This document shows, one piece after another, positions 35,108 through 42,699 of a stretch of DNA of 64,000 nucleotides (position 1 is its first letter; each line of letters starts with the position of its first letter). This stretch comes from Streptomyces sp. 378 (GTDB lineage: Bacteria; Actinomycetota; Actinomycetes; Streptomycetales; Streptomycetaceae), in contig NZ_JASKMS010000004.1 of the NCBI RefSeq assembly GCF_030124145.1, positions 310,001 through 374,000 of the forward strand, read 5' to 3'. A program made the position numbers and the translations under genes. Under the pieces are notes generated by a model. That model ran no database searches and was not told where the DNA came from. It saw only the letters and a program-made list of their open reading frames with translations.

Positions 35108-36058
35108 ATGCCGGACCACACACCCCACCCCACCGGCGCCCCGCAGCCGCCACCGCACGACCCGTTCGCCGACCTCCCGCAACCGGACCGGCCGACCCGC
35201 CGTCTCCGGGTCGTCGTGGCGGACGACAACCCCGTCGTCCGCGCCGGCCTCACCGCCCTGCTCTCCGGCCGCGCGGACATCGAGGTCGTGGCGGAGGCCG
35301 CCGACGGCCGCCAGGCCTACGAGGCCGCCCACCAGCACCGCCCGGACGTCGTGCTCCTCGACGTCCGCATGCCCGGCGTGGACGGCATCTCGGCCCTGCC
35401 GTACCTGGTGCAGATCGCCCCGGTGGTGATGCTCACCTACAGCAGGGAGTCGGAGGTCGTCCAGGAGGCCCTGCGACGAGGGGCGGGCGGCTACCTGGTC
35501 CACGGCGAGTTCACGGCCGACCAGCTGGTCGAGGCCGTACGGGACATCAAGGAGGGCCGGGCCCACTTCACCCACACGGCGGCGGGCGCCCTGCTGGCCC
35601 AACTCCGCCAGGGCCGGGCCCCGGCACCACCCCTCCCGGAGGGCTTGGGGCAAACATCAAGTGCGACTGCATACGGACTTTCCACTTCCGCCCAGCCGTA
35701 TACGCAAACTCAGATCCTGCCCTCACCAGCACAGTTCACCACTCCACCACTCTCTTCGTCAGAAAACCTTTCGCAAGTGCAACCGCATGTGGGACAGTCT
35801 TCGTCTGGGTGGACGAGTGGCCGTCCGGCCGCTCCCGACAGGTCGCGGTTCGAACTGAGCACGAGGGAGGCGGAGATCATGGACCTCATCGCGTCCGGCA
35901 TGAACAACCAGCAGATCGCCGCCACCTGCTTCATCAGTGAGAAGACCGTCAAGAACCACATCAACCGCATCTTCGCCAAGCTCCACAGCACCAGCCGCTC
36001 CGAGGCCGCCGCAAAGTGGATCGGCACGGCGCCGGACGCACACCGGGGACGGGGGTGA
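35108..36058 (+). CDS. NarL/LuxR-family response regulator, atypical receiver
   Basis: This 316-residue regulator has a receiver domain (VVVADDNPVVRAGLTALLSG; phospho-Asp85 in DVVLLDVRMPGVDG) and a LuxR helix-turn-helix (LSTREAEIMDLIASGMNNQQ, SEKTVKNHINRIFAKLHSTS). The conserved Lys of the receiver, normally in GYLLKD, is His132 here (GGYLVHGE). Normal switching is therefore uncertain. The ~65-residue linker (about 35650-35850) is Ser/Thr/Gln rich and clearly poorer in G+C than the rest. ATG 35108 is chosen for GAGGAGG 6 nt upstream; ATG 35075 overlapping the kinase stop is the alternative. Predicted to control the pilin promoters. Confidence 0.92.
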   Translation: MPDHTPHPTGAPQPPPHDPFADLPQPDRPTRRLRVVVADDNPVVRAGLTALLSGRADIEVVAEAADGRQAYEAAHQHRPDVVLLDVRMPGVDGISALPYLVQIAPVVMLTYSRESEVVQEALRRGAGGYLVHGEFTADQLVEAVRDIKEGRAHFTHTAAGALLAQLRQGRAPAPPLPEGLGQTSSATAYGLSTSAQPYTQTQILPSPAQFTTPPLSSSENLSQVQPHVGQSSSGWTSGRPAAPDRSRFELSTREAEIMDLIASGMNNQQIAATCFISEKTVKNHINRIFAKLHSTSRSEAAAKWIGTAPDAHRGRG

Positions 36059-36104
36059 TCGTCGGTGACACCGTGGGGGAACAGCCGGTTGGGCACAAGC
36101 GATT

Positions 36105-36160
36105 GGGCCCGGAATTGGGCCCAGGGGCCCTCTGGCGGACGGGTCGTACCGCCGTACGTT
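36105..36160 (+). promoter_or_regulatory. GGGCCC triple element and putative -10 upstream of Flp pilin
   Basis: Three GGGCCC hexamers begin at 36105, 36117 and 36125 (spacing 12 and 8) and together form a 26-bp element. TACGTT at 36155-36160, 24 nt beyond the element, may be the -10 box. A matching element with the same internal spacing lies before the pilin-nuclease gene (38325), and a partial one lies at 42442. Confidence 0.6.
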
Positions 36161-36203
36161 CCTCATGTCGAAAGCGACACAGCCGAACCCGGAGGGGAAC
36201 ACC

Positions 36204-36437
36204 ATGAGCGACCTGATGCTGAAGACCGCCGTCGCGACCAAGGTCCGTGTGAACGGCTGGAAGAACACGACGGTCGACGCGATGCAGCGCCGCGCCGACG
36301 ACAAGGGACAGACGGCGGTCGAGTATCTGGGCATCATCGCGGTGGTGGTGGCGATCGTGCTGGCGATTACGGGCACCAGCATCGGCTCGACGATCCTCGA
36401 CAGGATCACGAACCTGGTCAACCGGGTCGGGAATTGA
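36204..36437 (+). CDS. flp: Flp-type major pilin precursor
   Basis: This 77-residue prepilin has a 33-residue basic leader, the class III cleavage motif DDKGQTAVEYLG (cut after Gly, Glu at +5, Tyr at +6), the hydrophobic assembly helix IIAVVVAIVLAITGTSIGST, and a very short tail. The mature pilin would be about 42 residues, normal for Flp pili. ATG 36204 follows GGAGGGG with 6 nt spacing; an upstream ATG (36165) lacks such a site. Its stop overlaps the TTG start of the next gene. Confidence 0.95.
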   Translation: MSDLMLKTAVATKVRVNGWKNTTVDAMQRRADDKGQTAVEYLGIIAVVVAIVLAITGTSIGSTILDRITNLVNRVGN

Positions 36438-37036
36438 CACGATCTCGCAAGTACGGCGACGCAGGGCAGGCCTTCCCCATCTACATCACGGTGGTGGGGG
36501 GCCTGCTCTTCCTTGCGCTCGCCTACTTCGCGGTCGGCCAGGCGACGGTGAATCGGGGCGGTGCCCAGACGGCGGCTGACGCCGCGGCGCTCGCGGCGGC
36601 CCAGGACGCGAGGGACCAGCTTGCGGGCGAGTGGGTCGAGGCTGTTCTCGACCCCGCCAAGTGGCAGGACATCTTCGACGGCGACGTACAACTGGTCGGT
36701 GACCCGTGCGCACGTGCCGATCAGTTGGCGGGCCGGAACGACGCCGATGTCCAGGGATGCTCGGCCACCGGATTGCCCCTCGGATACGAGGTCGTTGTGC
36801 AGACCCGGAAGCCCATGGGGGAGTCCATCGTCCCCGTCACAGCGCAGAAGAGGTCGAGGGCCAGCGCCACGGCCGTCATCCAGTCCCTCTGCGATTTCAA
36901 GCCTCTTGCCGAGGACGCGGGGGACGACGTGCTCCCTCGCCTCACCTGTGACGGCAGGAACTGGGACCTGAAACCGGACGACCTCACCGAGCTCCCAGAA
37001 CCCGAGGATCTTTTCGACGTCCACCTGGCCGACTGA
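36434..37036 (+). CDS. TadG-like pilus assembly protein
   Basis: This 200-residue protein starts at TTG 36434, which overlaps the pilin stop as TTGA, so it relies on coupled translation. It has a TadG-type N-terminus (KYGDAGQAFPIYITVVGGLL, then LALAYFAVGQATVNRGGAQT, ADAAALAAAQDARDQLAGEW) and an extracytoplasmic domain with four Cys residues. TadG-like proteins are minor pilins or surface anchors for pili. The TTG start is unusual but no ATG/GTG is suitably placed. Confidence 0.8.
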   Translation: MTRSRKYGDAGQAFPIYITVVGGLLFLALAYFAVGQATVNRGGAQTAADAAALAAAQDARDQLAGEWVEAVLDPAKWQDIFDGDVQLVGDPCARADQLAGRNDADVQGCSATGLPLGYEVVVQTRKPMGESIVPVTAQKRSRASATAVIQSLCDFKPLAEDAGDDVLPRLTCDGRNWDLKPDDLTELPEPEDLFDVHLAD

Positions 37037-37070
37037 GAAGCGAACGACGAGCGATGAAGGAAGCGGAGAG

Positions 37071-37652
37071 ATGAGCATGCGGTTCACTGAGAGGGCCCGC
37101 AGGAGGACGGTCGCGTTGACCCTGGCGGCCGGACTTGCCTTGGGGATGGCTGGCTGTGGCGGTGGTGGCGACGACGGCAAGAAGCCCGACACATCGGCCT
37201 CCGCTTCCAAGGACCGTGGCTCTGCACCGAGTGCCCAGGAGGGAAAGTCGGAGACGCCGCTGGCTGAACTAAAGGGCAAGGACGGCCTGCTCTTTCAGAT
37301 CACGTCCACCCAGCGGGACACGGGCGGATTCCTCACCGTGAACGGCCAGTTCAAAAACGACGGTTCAGGCTCGTTGGTCATCCCAGCCGCACTGCGCGGC
37401 GACGAGACGGAGATCCTCAAACACGGCACATCGCTCGGAGGCGCGACCCTCGTGGACTCGAAGGGCAAGAAGCGCTACTACGTGCTGCGCGACACCGACG
37501 GGCGGCCGCTTACGACCACGGGCCTCACCACGATCGAGTCCGGCCAGACCATCCCCGTTTTCATCCAGTTCCCCACCCCGCCGGAGAGCGCAACCGAGGT
37601 CACTCTCCAGGTCCCGACGTTCTCCAGCGCCCCCATCAAGATCTCCGGGTGA
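37071..37652 (+). CDS. Putative lipoprotein of the Tad locus
   Basis: This 193-residue exported protein has a lipoprotein signal (TVALTLAAGLALGMAGCGGG, lipobox LGMAGC). A disordered Ser/Lys linker and a beta-rich domain follow (GLLFQITSTQRDTGGFLTVN, LVIPAALRGDETEILKHG, ATEVTLQVPTFSSAPIKI), which resembles small beta-sandwich lipoproteins found next to OmpA-like proteins. No catalytic motif seen. ATG 37071 follows GGAGAG. It precedes the OmpA-like gene by a few nucleotides. Confidence 0.82.
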   Translation: MSMRFTERARRRTVALTLAAGLALGMAGCGGGGDDGKKPDTSASASKDRGSAPSAQEGKSETPLAELKGKDGLLFQITSTQRDTGGFLTVNGQFKNDGSGSLVIPAALRGDETEILKHGTSLGGATLVDSKGKKRYYVLRDTDGRPLTTTGLTTIESGQTIPVFIQFPTPPESATEVTLQVPTFSSAPIKISG

Positions 37653-37660
37653 GGCCGCCC

Positions 37661-38311
37661 ATGAAGACCCCACCGCGCAGGCGAGCGGCGACTCCACGCC
37701 TCGCCCTGGTCCTCACCGCCGCCGGCCTCATGGTCGCCGCGAACCTCTACGGAGCCGTCTCGGCCCACGCCGACGAGACCCCCGGCGTACCCCCCGGCAC
37801 CGAGGCCTCCGCCTCCGCCCCCGTCGAGGTCGACTCCAACGACCCCGACTTGAAGATCCCCGAAGGCGCCACCCTCGCCGAACCCAAGGTCCTCGACATC
37901 AAACAGGTCGTCGAAGACCAGAGCGGCGACGAACGCCGCGAAGACACCAACGCCCGCGTCAAGTTCGCCCTCCAGGCCGAGGTCCTCTTCGGCAAGGACA
38001 GCGCGAAACTGAGCGGCGAGGCGAAGGCCCGCATCTCCGCGATCGCCACCGAGATCAAGACACAGAACGCGACGAAGATCCGTGTCTTCGGCTTCACGGA
38101 CAATCTCGGCTCCTCCGCTCACGGCGACGTCCTGTCCAGGAAACGGGCCGACGCCGTCCAGAACGTCCTCGACCAGGAACTGACCGACTCCAACGTCACG
38201 TACGAGGTGCGCGGCTACGGCGAGCAGTACCCGATCGCCGACAACTCCACGGAAACCGGCCGCAAGAAGAACCGCCGGGTCGAGGTCTCGTTCCCGCGCA
38301 CGGAGAGCTGA
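37661..38311 (+). CDS. Exported OmpA-family (peptidoglycan-binding) protein
   Basis: This 216-residue secreted protein has a signal peptide (RLALVLTAAGLMVAANLYGA) and a C-terminal OmpA-like domain: VLFGKDSAKLSGEAKARISA, IRVFGFTDNLGSSAHGDVLS, RKRADAVQNVL, and YGEQYPIADNSTETGRKKNR. It keeps the Asp and Arg of the diaminopimelate-binding site. It may clamp the pilus machine to the cell wall. ATG 37661 has GAGG 6 nt upstream. GTG 37649, overlapping the previous stop as GTGA, is an alternative that adds four residues. Confidence 0.9.
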   Translation: MKTPPRRRAATPRLALVLTAAGLMVAANLYGAVSAHADETPGVPPGTEASASAPVEVDSNDPDLKIPEGATLAEPKVLDIKQVVEDQSGDERREDTNARVKFALQAEVLFGKDSAKLSGEAKARISAIATEIKTQNATKIRVFGFTDNLGSSAHGDVLSRKRADAVQNVLDQELTDSNVTYEVRGYGEQYPIADNSTETGRKKNRRVEVSFPRTES

Positions 38312-38324
38312 GCCACCGAAAAGT

Positions 38325-38370
38325 GGGCCCGGGGTTGGGGCCACGGGCCCATGCGCGGGTGATCGACGTT
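38325..38370 (+). promoter_or_regulatory. GGGCCC triple element upstream of the pilin-nuclease fusion
   Basis: GGGCCC (38325), GGGGCC (38337) and GGGCCC (38345) repeat the 12/8 spacing of the element before the pilin, and 22 of 26 positions are identical. GACGTT (38365-38370) lies 14 nt downstream, i.e. 10 nt (one helical turn) closer than TACGTT at the pilin promoter. Confidence 0.6.
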
Positions 38371-38432
38371 CCTTAGCCTCGGCTCGGTGTCCGTGTTGAA
38401 CAGCCGTTCATCGAACCGAGCCGAGGTCGCGC

Positions 38433-41078
38433 ATGTCCACTGCCGGTGACCCGATACCCCCGGGCGGGATGTGGGGCGCACAGAACAGCCCGTCCTGGAA
38501 CCGGCATTCGCCGATGCCAAGGGAGGTGGGCTGGGCGCAGGTCGTGCTGTGGGTGCAGTTCGCGCTGACAGCGCTGTACGTGGTCACCGTGCTGTCGGTG
38601 GTGACGTACTACTCCGGGGAGATCGTCGGGATCCTGGTGTACGACTCGCTGCCCAGCGTGGCCGGGATCTACCTCGCCCGGCGCATGTGGCGGGGCGGGG
38701 TGTGGACGAGTCGTGCACTGATCGCCGTACAGGCGTGGATCGTGTGGCTGTCGTTCGGCACGCTGCTGCACGGTGATCTGCGGGGCGTCACGCAGGCGGC
38801 GATGCCGGTGGCGGTCATCGTGCTGTTGCGCCGGGCCCGGTCGCGTGAGTGGTTCGAGAGCGCTCCTCAGGACAGGGAGAAGCGGCGGGCGTTCAGCCTG
38901 GGGAGAATGATCCGCTGGCGGCGGGACGAGGGCCAGACCGCGGTGGAGTACGCGGGGCTCATCGCGGTGGTCGCGGCGATCATCGTCGCACTGTCGGTGG
39001 GCGGCCTCGGCGGGCGTATCGCCGACGGCATCCAGTCGGCGGTCTGCTCGGTGACGGGCACGGCCTGCCCCGCTCCGCAGGGCGATGGTACGGAGACGGG
39101 TGCGGCCGGGGACAGCGACGGTACACAGCAAGGCGGTTCGGCCGACGGCGCCGAGGGCGGCAACGGCACCGACGGCGGCAATGGCGCGGGACCGGCCGGT
39201 ACTGCGGACCTGGACGGTGGCGCGGGCCCGGACGGCGGCGCGAACGCGGACGGCGGCGCGGGGGAAGACGGTGGTTCGGGCGCGGATGGCGAGGCGGAGG
39301 CCGAAGGCGACCCGCCCACCCAGGGCGGTGCAAGTGACCAGGCAGGCACAGGCACAGGCAGCGGCGGTGGTGATGCAGGCGGCAACACCAACGACGGTGG
39401 CCCGGCGTGGTCGACTCGGATCATCACCTATGAGGGCGCGGGGACGAACGACACGGTCCCACTCGCTCCGGGGCCGTTCGACGAGAGGTCGCTCTGGGAC
39501 GAGGTACATGACCAGGAACGCCACGACAGGACGTTCATGGACCATGTCCGGGGCTTCTTCGTAGCCCCGGCCAAGAGCTTCCTGGCCAGCACCATGGATG
39601 TCGTCAGCGACCCGGTCGGCTCGGTCAAGGACACCTGGAACGGTTTGACGGGCTACACCACCAACTGGTGGGGCGACAAGGCCGACGAACTGGGCGAGGA
39701 GTGGGACAAGGGGAACTACGTCTCCTCCGTATGGGGCTGGGTCAACTCGCCCGAGGACTTCGTGTCCGACCTGGCGACCGACACGTTCGTCGACAAGGAG
39801 AACTGGGAGAAGGGCAACTACGGAGCCTCCGCCGGCAACACCGTGATCAACGTCATCGGCATCTTCAGCCCGAAGACCATCACGAAGTTCACCAAGTTCA
39901 AGAATCTGGCCGAGGTAGGCGAATCCCTCGACAAGGCGACCGACGCGGCGGAGAAGACGCGCAAGGCTGCGGAGGCGGGTGATGCCGAGGGCGCTCGGAA
40001 GGCGGCGAAGGACGCCGACGAGGCCGCGGACACGGCCGAGAAGCAGGCCCGGGAGTCGGGCTGCACCATCGCGGCGCCGGCTCGCCGGATCCCGTACGGC
40101 GGCAACCCACCCGGGACCACCCCTGGCCTCCTCACCGGCTCCTCCGGCACAGACACCACGCTCCTCGCCGCCGGCCCGTCCGACTCTCCGTACGTCATCC
40201 TCGCCGAGGACGGCTGCGACGAGGAGGCCAAGCAGCAGGCCCAGGATGCCCGGGAGAAGGCGGACGAGGCACAGCAACTGGCCCTGGAGGCTCAGGCGGA
40301 GGCGTCGAAGGCCGCCATCAAGCAGGGCAGGCTCAGTATTGACGAGCGCAACATCGACGACTTCGTCAGGAACGCAAAGGACAACCCTGGCAAGAAGGAG
40401 ATCGGCAAGGAGCAGGCGGCGGCCGCGCTCGCCGAGCTCACTGATCTCGCAGGACGCAAGAACGTCGACCGGGCGGGCGCGAGCAAGCTCGGCTCCGAAG
40501 TGACCAACGCGCGTACCGCCAGCAGGCTCGAGGAAATGCTGGCTGAGGTGCGCGGCGTGCGGCGCGCCTCGGAGGACGCGGCACCCGACAGCACCGTGCA
40601 CACCGCCGTCGGTTCGGAGCACAACCGGCGTCAGGTCGAGGTCGCACCCGGAGAAGCCGTGGATGTGTCGGACGTGCCGGACGCCGATGTCCTGTACAAG
40701 GGGCGGGACGGCAGGGTGCACCTGGTCGAAGTGAAGAACACGGTGAACCCGACGCGGCAGCCGGAATTCGTCGGGAAGATCAACACACTCTCCGAGTGGA
40801 AGAAGGCGAATCCGGGCAGAACGACCCGAGTCGAGATCGACAAGCCTGATAAGTGGACTGAGGTTTTCCGGCCCATCAAGGGGCAGAAGGTCTCTCCCGC
40901 CCAGCTCATGAACGAAAAGGGAGTTGACGCTCGAATCGGTGATGCGGACTTCACGGCCAAGCAGCTGGGCGACATGCAGCGGGCGCTGGAGGCGAAGTAC
41001 AGCCGAGGCGAGGAAATCGACTGGAACCGGTTGAACGACAACCCCAAGGGGGCGTTGGAGTACCTGGGTCTGGAATGA
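38433..41078 (+). CDS. Flp-pilin/polymorphic-toxin-like fusion with C-terminal PD-(D/E)xK nuclease
   Basis: This 881-residue protein has an unusual architecture. Residues 1-135 hold about four transmembrane helices. Residues 160-195 are a complete class III pilin signal, RRDEGQTAVEYAGLIAVVAA (cleavage after Gly167, Glu172 at +5). Residues 215-325 are a Gly/Asp-rich linker. Residues 350-500 (FFVAPAKSFLASTMDVVSDP, WEKGNYGASAGNTVINVIGI) resemble a pretoxin region. Two Ala/Glu/Lys coiled coils follow (~500-545, 595-635). The end, DVPDADVLYKGRDGRVHLVE plus VKNT, fits PD-(D/E)xK nucleases (Asp752, Glu766, Lys768). I infer a toxin delivered by, or mounted on, the Tad pilus. Confidence 0.82.
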   Translation: MSTAGDPIPPGGMWGAQNSPSWNRHSPMPREVGWAQVVLWVQFALTALYVVTVLSVVTYYSGEIVGILVYDSLPSVAGIYLARRMWRGGVWTSRALIAVQAWIVWLSFGTLLHGDLRGVTQAAMPVAVIVLLRRARSREWFESAPQDREKRRAFSLGRMIRWRRDEGQTAVEYAGLIAVVAAIIVALSVGGLGGRIADGIQSAVCSVTGTACPAPQGDGTETGAAGDSDGTQQGGSADGAEGGNGTDGGNGAGPAGTADLDGGAGPDGGANADGGAGEDGGSGADGEAEAEGDPPTQGGASDQAGTGTGSGGGDAGGNTNDGGPAWSTRIITYEGAGTNDTVPLAPGPFDERSLWDEVHDQERHDRTFMDHVRGFFVAPAKSFLASTMDVVSDPVGSVKDTWNGLTGYTTNWWGDKADELGEEWDKGNYVSSVWGWVNSPEDFVSDLATDTFVDKENWEKGNYGASAGNTVINVIGIFSPKTITKFTKFKNLAEVGESLDKATDAAEKTRKAAEAGDAEGARKAAKDADEAADTAEKQARESGCTIAAPARRIPYGGNPPGTTPGLLTGSSGTDTTLLAAGPSDSPYVILAEDGCDEEAKQQAQDAREKADEAQQLALEAQAEASKAAIKQGRLSIDERNIDDFVRNAKDNPGKKEIGKEQAAAALAELTDLAGRKNVDRAGASKLGSEVTNARTASRLEEMLAEVRGVRRASEDAAPDSTVHTAVGSEHNRRQVEVAPGEAVDVSDVPDADVLYKGRDGRVHLVEVKNTVNPTRQPEFVGKINTLSEWKKANPGRTTRVEIDKPDKWTEVFRPIKGQKVSPAQLMNEKGVDARIGDADFTAKQLGDMQRALEAKYSRGEEIDWNRLNDNPKGALEYLGLE

Positions 41079-41106
41079 CAGTAGGCCGGGGCGCAGACGA
41101 GAATGA

Positions 41107-41132
41107 GGGTGACGGCTCGCAAGCCGTCACCC
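41107..41132. terminator. Bidirectional terminator hairpin
   Basis: A perfect 11-bp stem, GGGTGACGGCT at 41107-41117 and its complement at 41122-41132, has a CGCA loop. It stands between the pilin-nuclease gene and the convergent gene at 41164. Confidence 0.85.
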
Positions 41133-41163
41133 CGTGACGCACAACTGATACCCCAGATTTCCG

Positions 41164-41790
41164 TCAGCCGCCGAACCAGACGAGGAGGCGGACGTTGTCC
41201 TCACCATGGAGTTCGGACAGCGTGCCCATCACATTCCACACAGGTTGCCATGGTCCGTCGGCCGGCACGAGGTCGCGATAGGCAGGGGAGACAGGTCGGT
41301 ACACCTCGTCGCCCAGCAGGAGCTCTCCGTTGGCGGGCCACCGGGAGGGAGCGATGTTGCTTTCTCCGAACTTCGCGGCGGCCGAGTCGTACAGCGCGTC
41401 CGGGAGTGCGGCCAATCCCCCGGGCACGAGGGATCCTTCAGGGGCACGGGACCAGCGGCGGACCCAGTACCGAGACGGGCCGTCGGTGCAGGGAGCGTTC
41501 CAGTCGATCGCCGACAGTTCACGCCACGAGAACCACGAATGACTGTGGCCCTCGAATTCGTCCACATCTCTTCGTACCGTGTCCGAGATATCTACGGGGG
41601 CTCCGCGGTCAGGGAAGAGAGCTCTGACAGGCTCCACGCTCCGGACGTCGAAGAGTGCTGACCATGACATGTAATCACGGGCCCAGTAAAGGTGCCTGAG
41701 TTCGGAAAAGGACTCCCACATCACGTGTTCAGTGCCATAGCGCCCAGGCCTGGGCCTGCATTCCAGCCATCCATACAGGTCGGTACTCAT
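41164..41790 (-). CDS. Uncharacterised protein, candidate immunity protein
   Basis: This 208-residue soluble protein begins MSTDLYGWLECRPRPGRYG and contains HSHSWFSWRELSAIDWNAP. It resembles a widespread uncharacterised family whose members begin M-S/G-T-D-I/L-H/Y-G-W and carry HSxSW..EL..(F/I)DW; these occur in many genomes and phages without a known role. It lies 3' to the predicted nuclease tip, convergent, with lower G+C and more A/T-ending codons than its neighbours, as does the nuclease tip. That pairing suggests an exchangeable toxin/immunity module. The opposite orientation argues for caution. Confidence 0.65.
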   Translation of the reverse strand: MSTDLYGWLECRPRPGRYGTEHVMWESFSELRHLYWARDYMSWSALFDVRSVEPVRALFPDRGAPVDISDTVRRDVDEFEGHSHSWFSWRELSAIDWNAPCTDGPSRYWVRRWSRAPEGSLVPGGLAALPDALYDSAAAKFGESNIAPSRWPANGELLLGDEVYRPVSPAYRDLVPADGPWQPVWNVMGTLSELHGEDNVRLLVWFGG

Positions 41791-41984
41791 AATAACGACT
41801 CTATCCAATGCGGTCGCTGAGTGTGCTATTGGCTGGTTATTGACCCGACCCCGACCGCTTCGCCGACACGACGGTGGAGCGCTTGTCGGTGAAGCCTGGC
41901 GGGCCGACGGGCTGGGAGAACGCGAAAGCGGCACAGAGGGCGCGCTTCGACCCGGACTCGCCGTAGGGGTGGCCTGCCGAGGTC

Positions 41985-42368
41985 TCAGTCCCCGTCCGCC
42001 GACACGACGACCTCCAGCCGGGCCCCTTTCCGAACCCCCCACTCACCCAGCGCCCCGGCCCCCGCCTCCACGACATGCCGGGCGCGCAGCCGAGGCATTC
42101 CCAGCCGGCCGGGCCGCATGGTGTGGATGGCGATGACGCGAAGGTGCCGGTCGAGATAGGCGACGTCGATCGGCATGCGCATCCGGAAGGTGTGCACGCT
42201 GTTGGCGGGGGAGAGCAGGATCGCCCCGTCGATGGAGGCCCGCCCCAGCAGCCCCTTCGTGCGGGCCCGGTACGAGGTGGCGATCTCCAAGGGCACTGTC
42301 ACGGACGGCTCGTCACCACCCGCGTGCACCACCAGTTCCCCAAGCCCGTCCCGCCAACGCCGCCCCAT
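41985..42368 (-). CDS. DUF192 family protein
   Basis: This 127-residue protein has the DUF192 pattern: VPLEIATSYRARTKGLLGRA, then ILLSPANSVHTFRMRMPIDV, AYLDRHLRVIAIHTMRPGRL, and HVVEAGAGALGEWGVRKG. The family is a small beta-barrel of unknown function and is often found near Tad/TadE genes in actinobacteria. ATG 42368 follows GGAGGGGG. No signal peptide. Upstream is a long gap with a copy of the GGGCCC element. Confidence 0.85.
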   Translation of the reverse strand: MGRRWRDGLGELVVHAGGDEPSVTVPLEIATSYRARTKGLLGRASIDGAILLSPANSVHTFRMRMPIDVAYLDRHLRVIAIHTMRPGRLGMPRLRARHVVEAGAGALGEWGVRKGARLEVVVSADGD

Positions 42369-42699
42369 CCGGACCCCCTCCGACCGTGCCCTGCCCCATG
42401 GCTCTCCGTCCGAACGTATCCGCAGCGGGCAGCCCGTCACATGGGCCCAGGGGCCCATGCCAAGTCCGCGGCGAGGAACCTACGTTTGCTCGTTCCTGAC
42501 TGGAACGGCCCGATGCCGCACCCGTGTTGTCCGCCCCATTGGCGCGTTATGCAACCGTTACGGCTCGAACGGGTCGGTGGATCTCCGATTCCTCCCCATA
42601 CACCCCGCCTGTTGACAACCATCACGCTGGTGCGGCCGCACGCCGCTGTATAGCTTTGGTTCGCTCAAGAGAAGCCTCGCCTCTGACCGGGAGCCGACC
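42369..42699. other. Intergenic region with partial GGGCCC element
   Basis: These 331 nt contain TGGGCCCAGGGGCCC at 42442-42456, identical over 15 bp to part of the element before the pilin, with TACGTT 24 nt downstream (42481) exactly as there. TTGACA at 42612 and TATAGC at 42649 flank a GC-rich palindrome (GTGCGGCCGCAC) but are too far apart for a standard promoter. No ORF seen. Confidence 0.45.

Noticed and set aside
38373..40721. 782-codon minus-strand ORF opposite the pilin-nuclease gene
   Set aside because: It is an antisense shadow; the plus strand shows a clear pilin motif, correct start context and domain structure.
41837..42136. ORFs between the candidate immunity gene and DUF192
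   Set aside because: Shadows of the DUF192 gene extending into a non-coding gap.
42612..42654. TTGACA/TATAGC promoter before the lipoprotein gene
   Set aside because: Spacing of 31 nt is too long for a standard sigma-70-type promoter.
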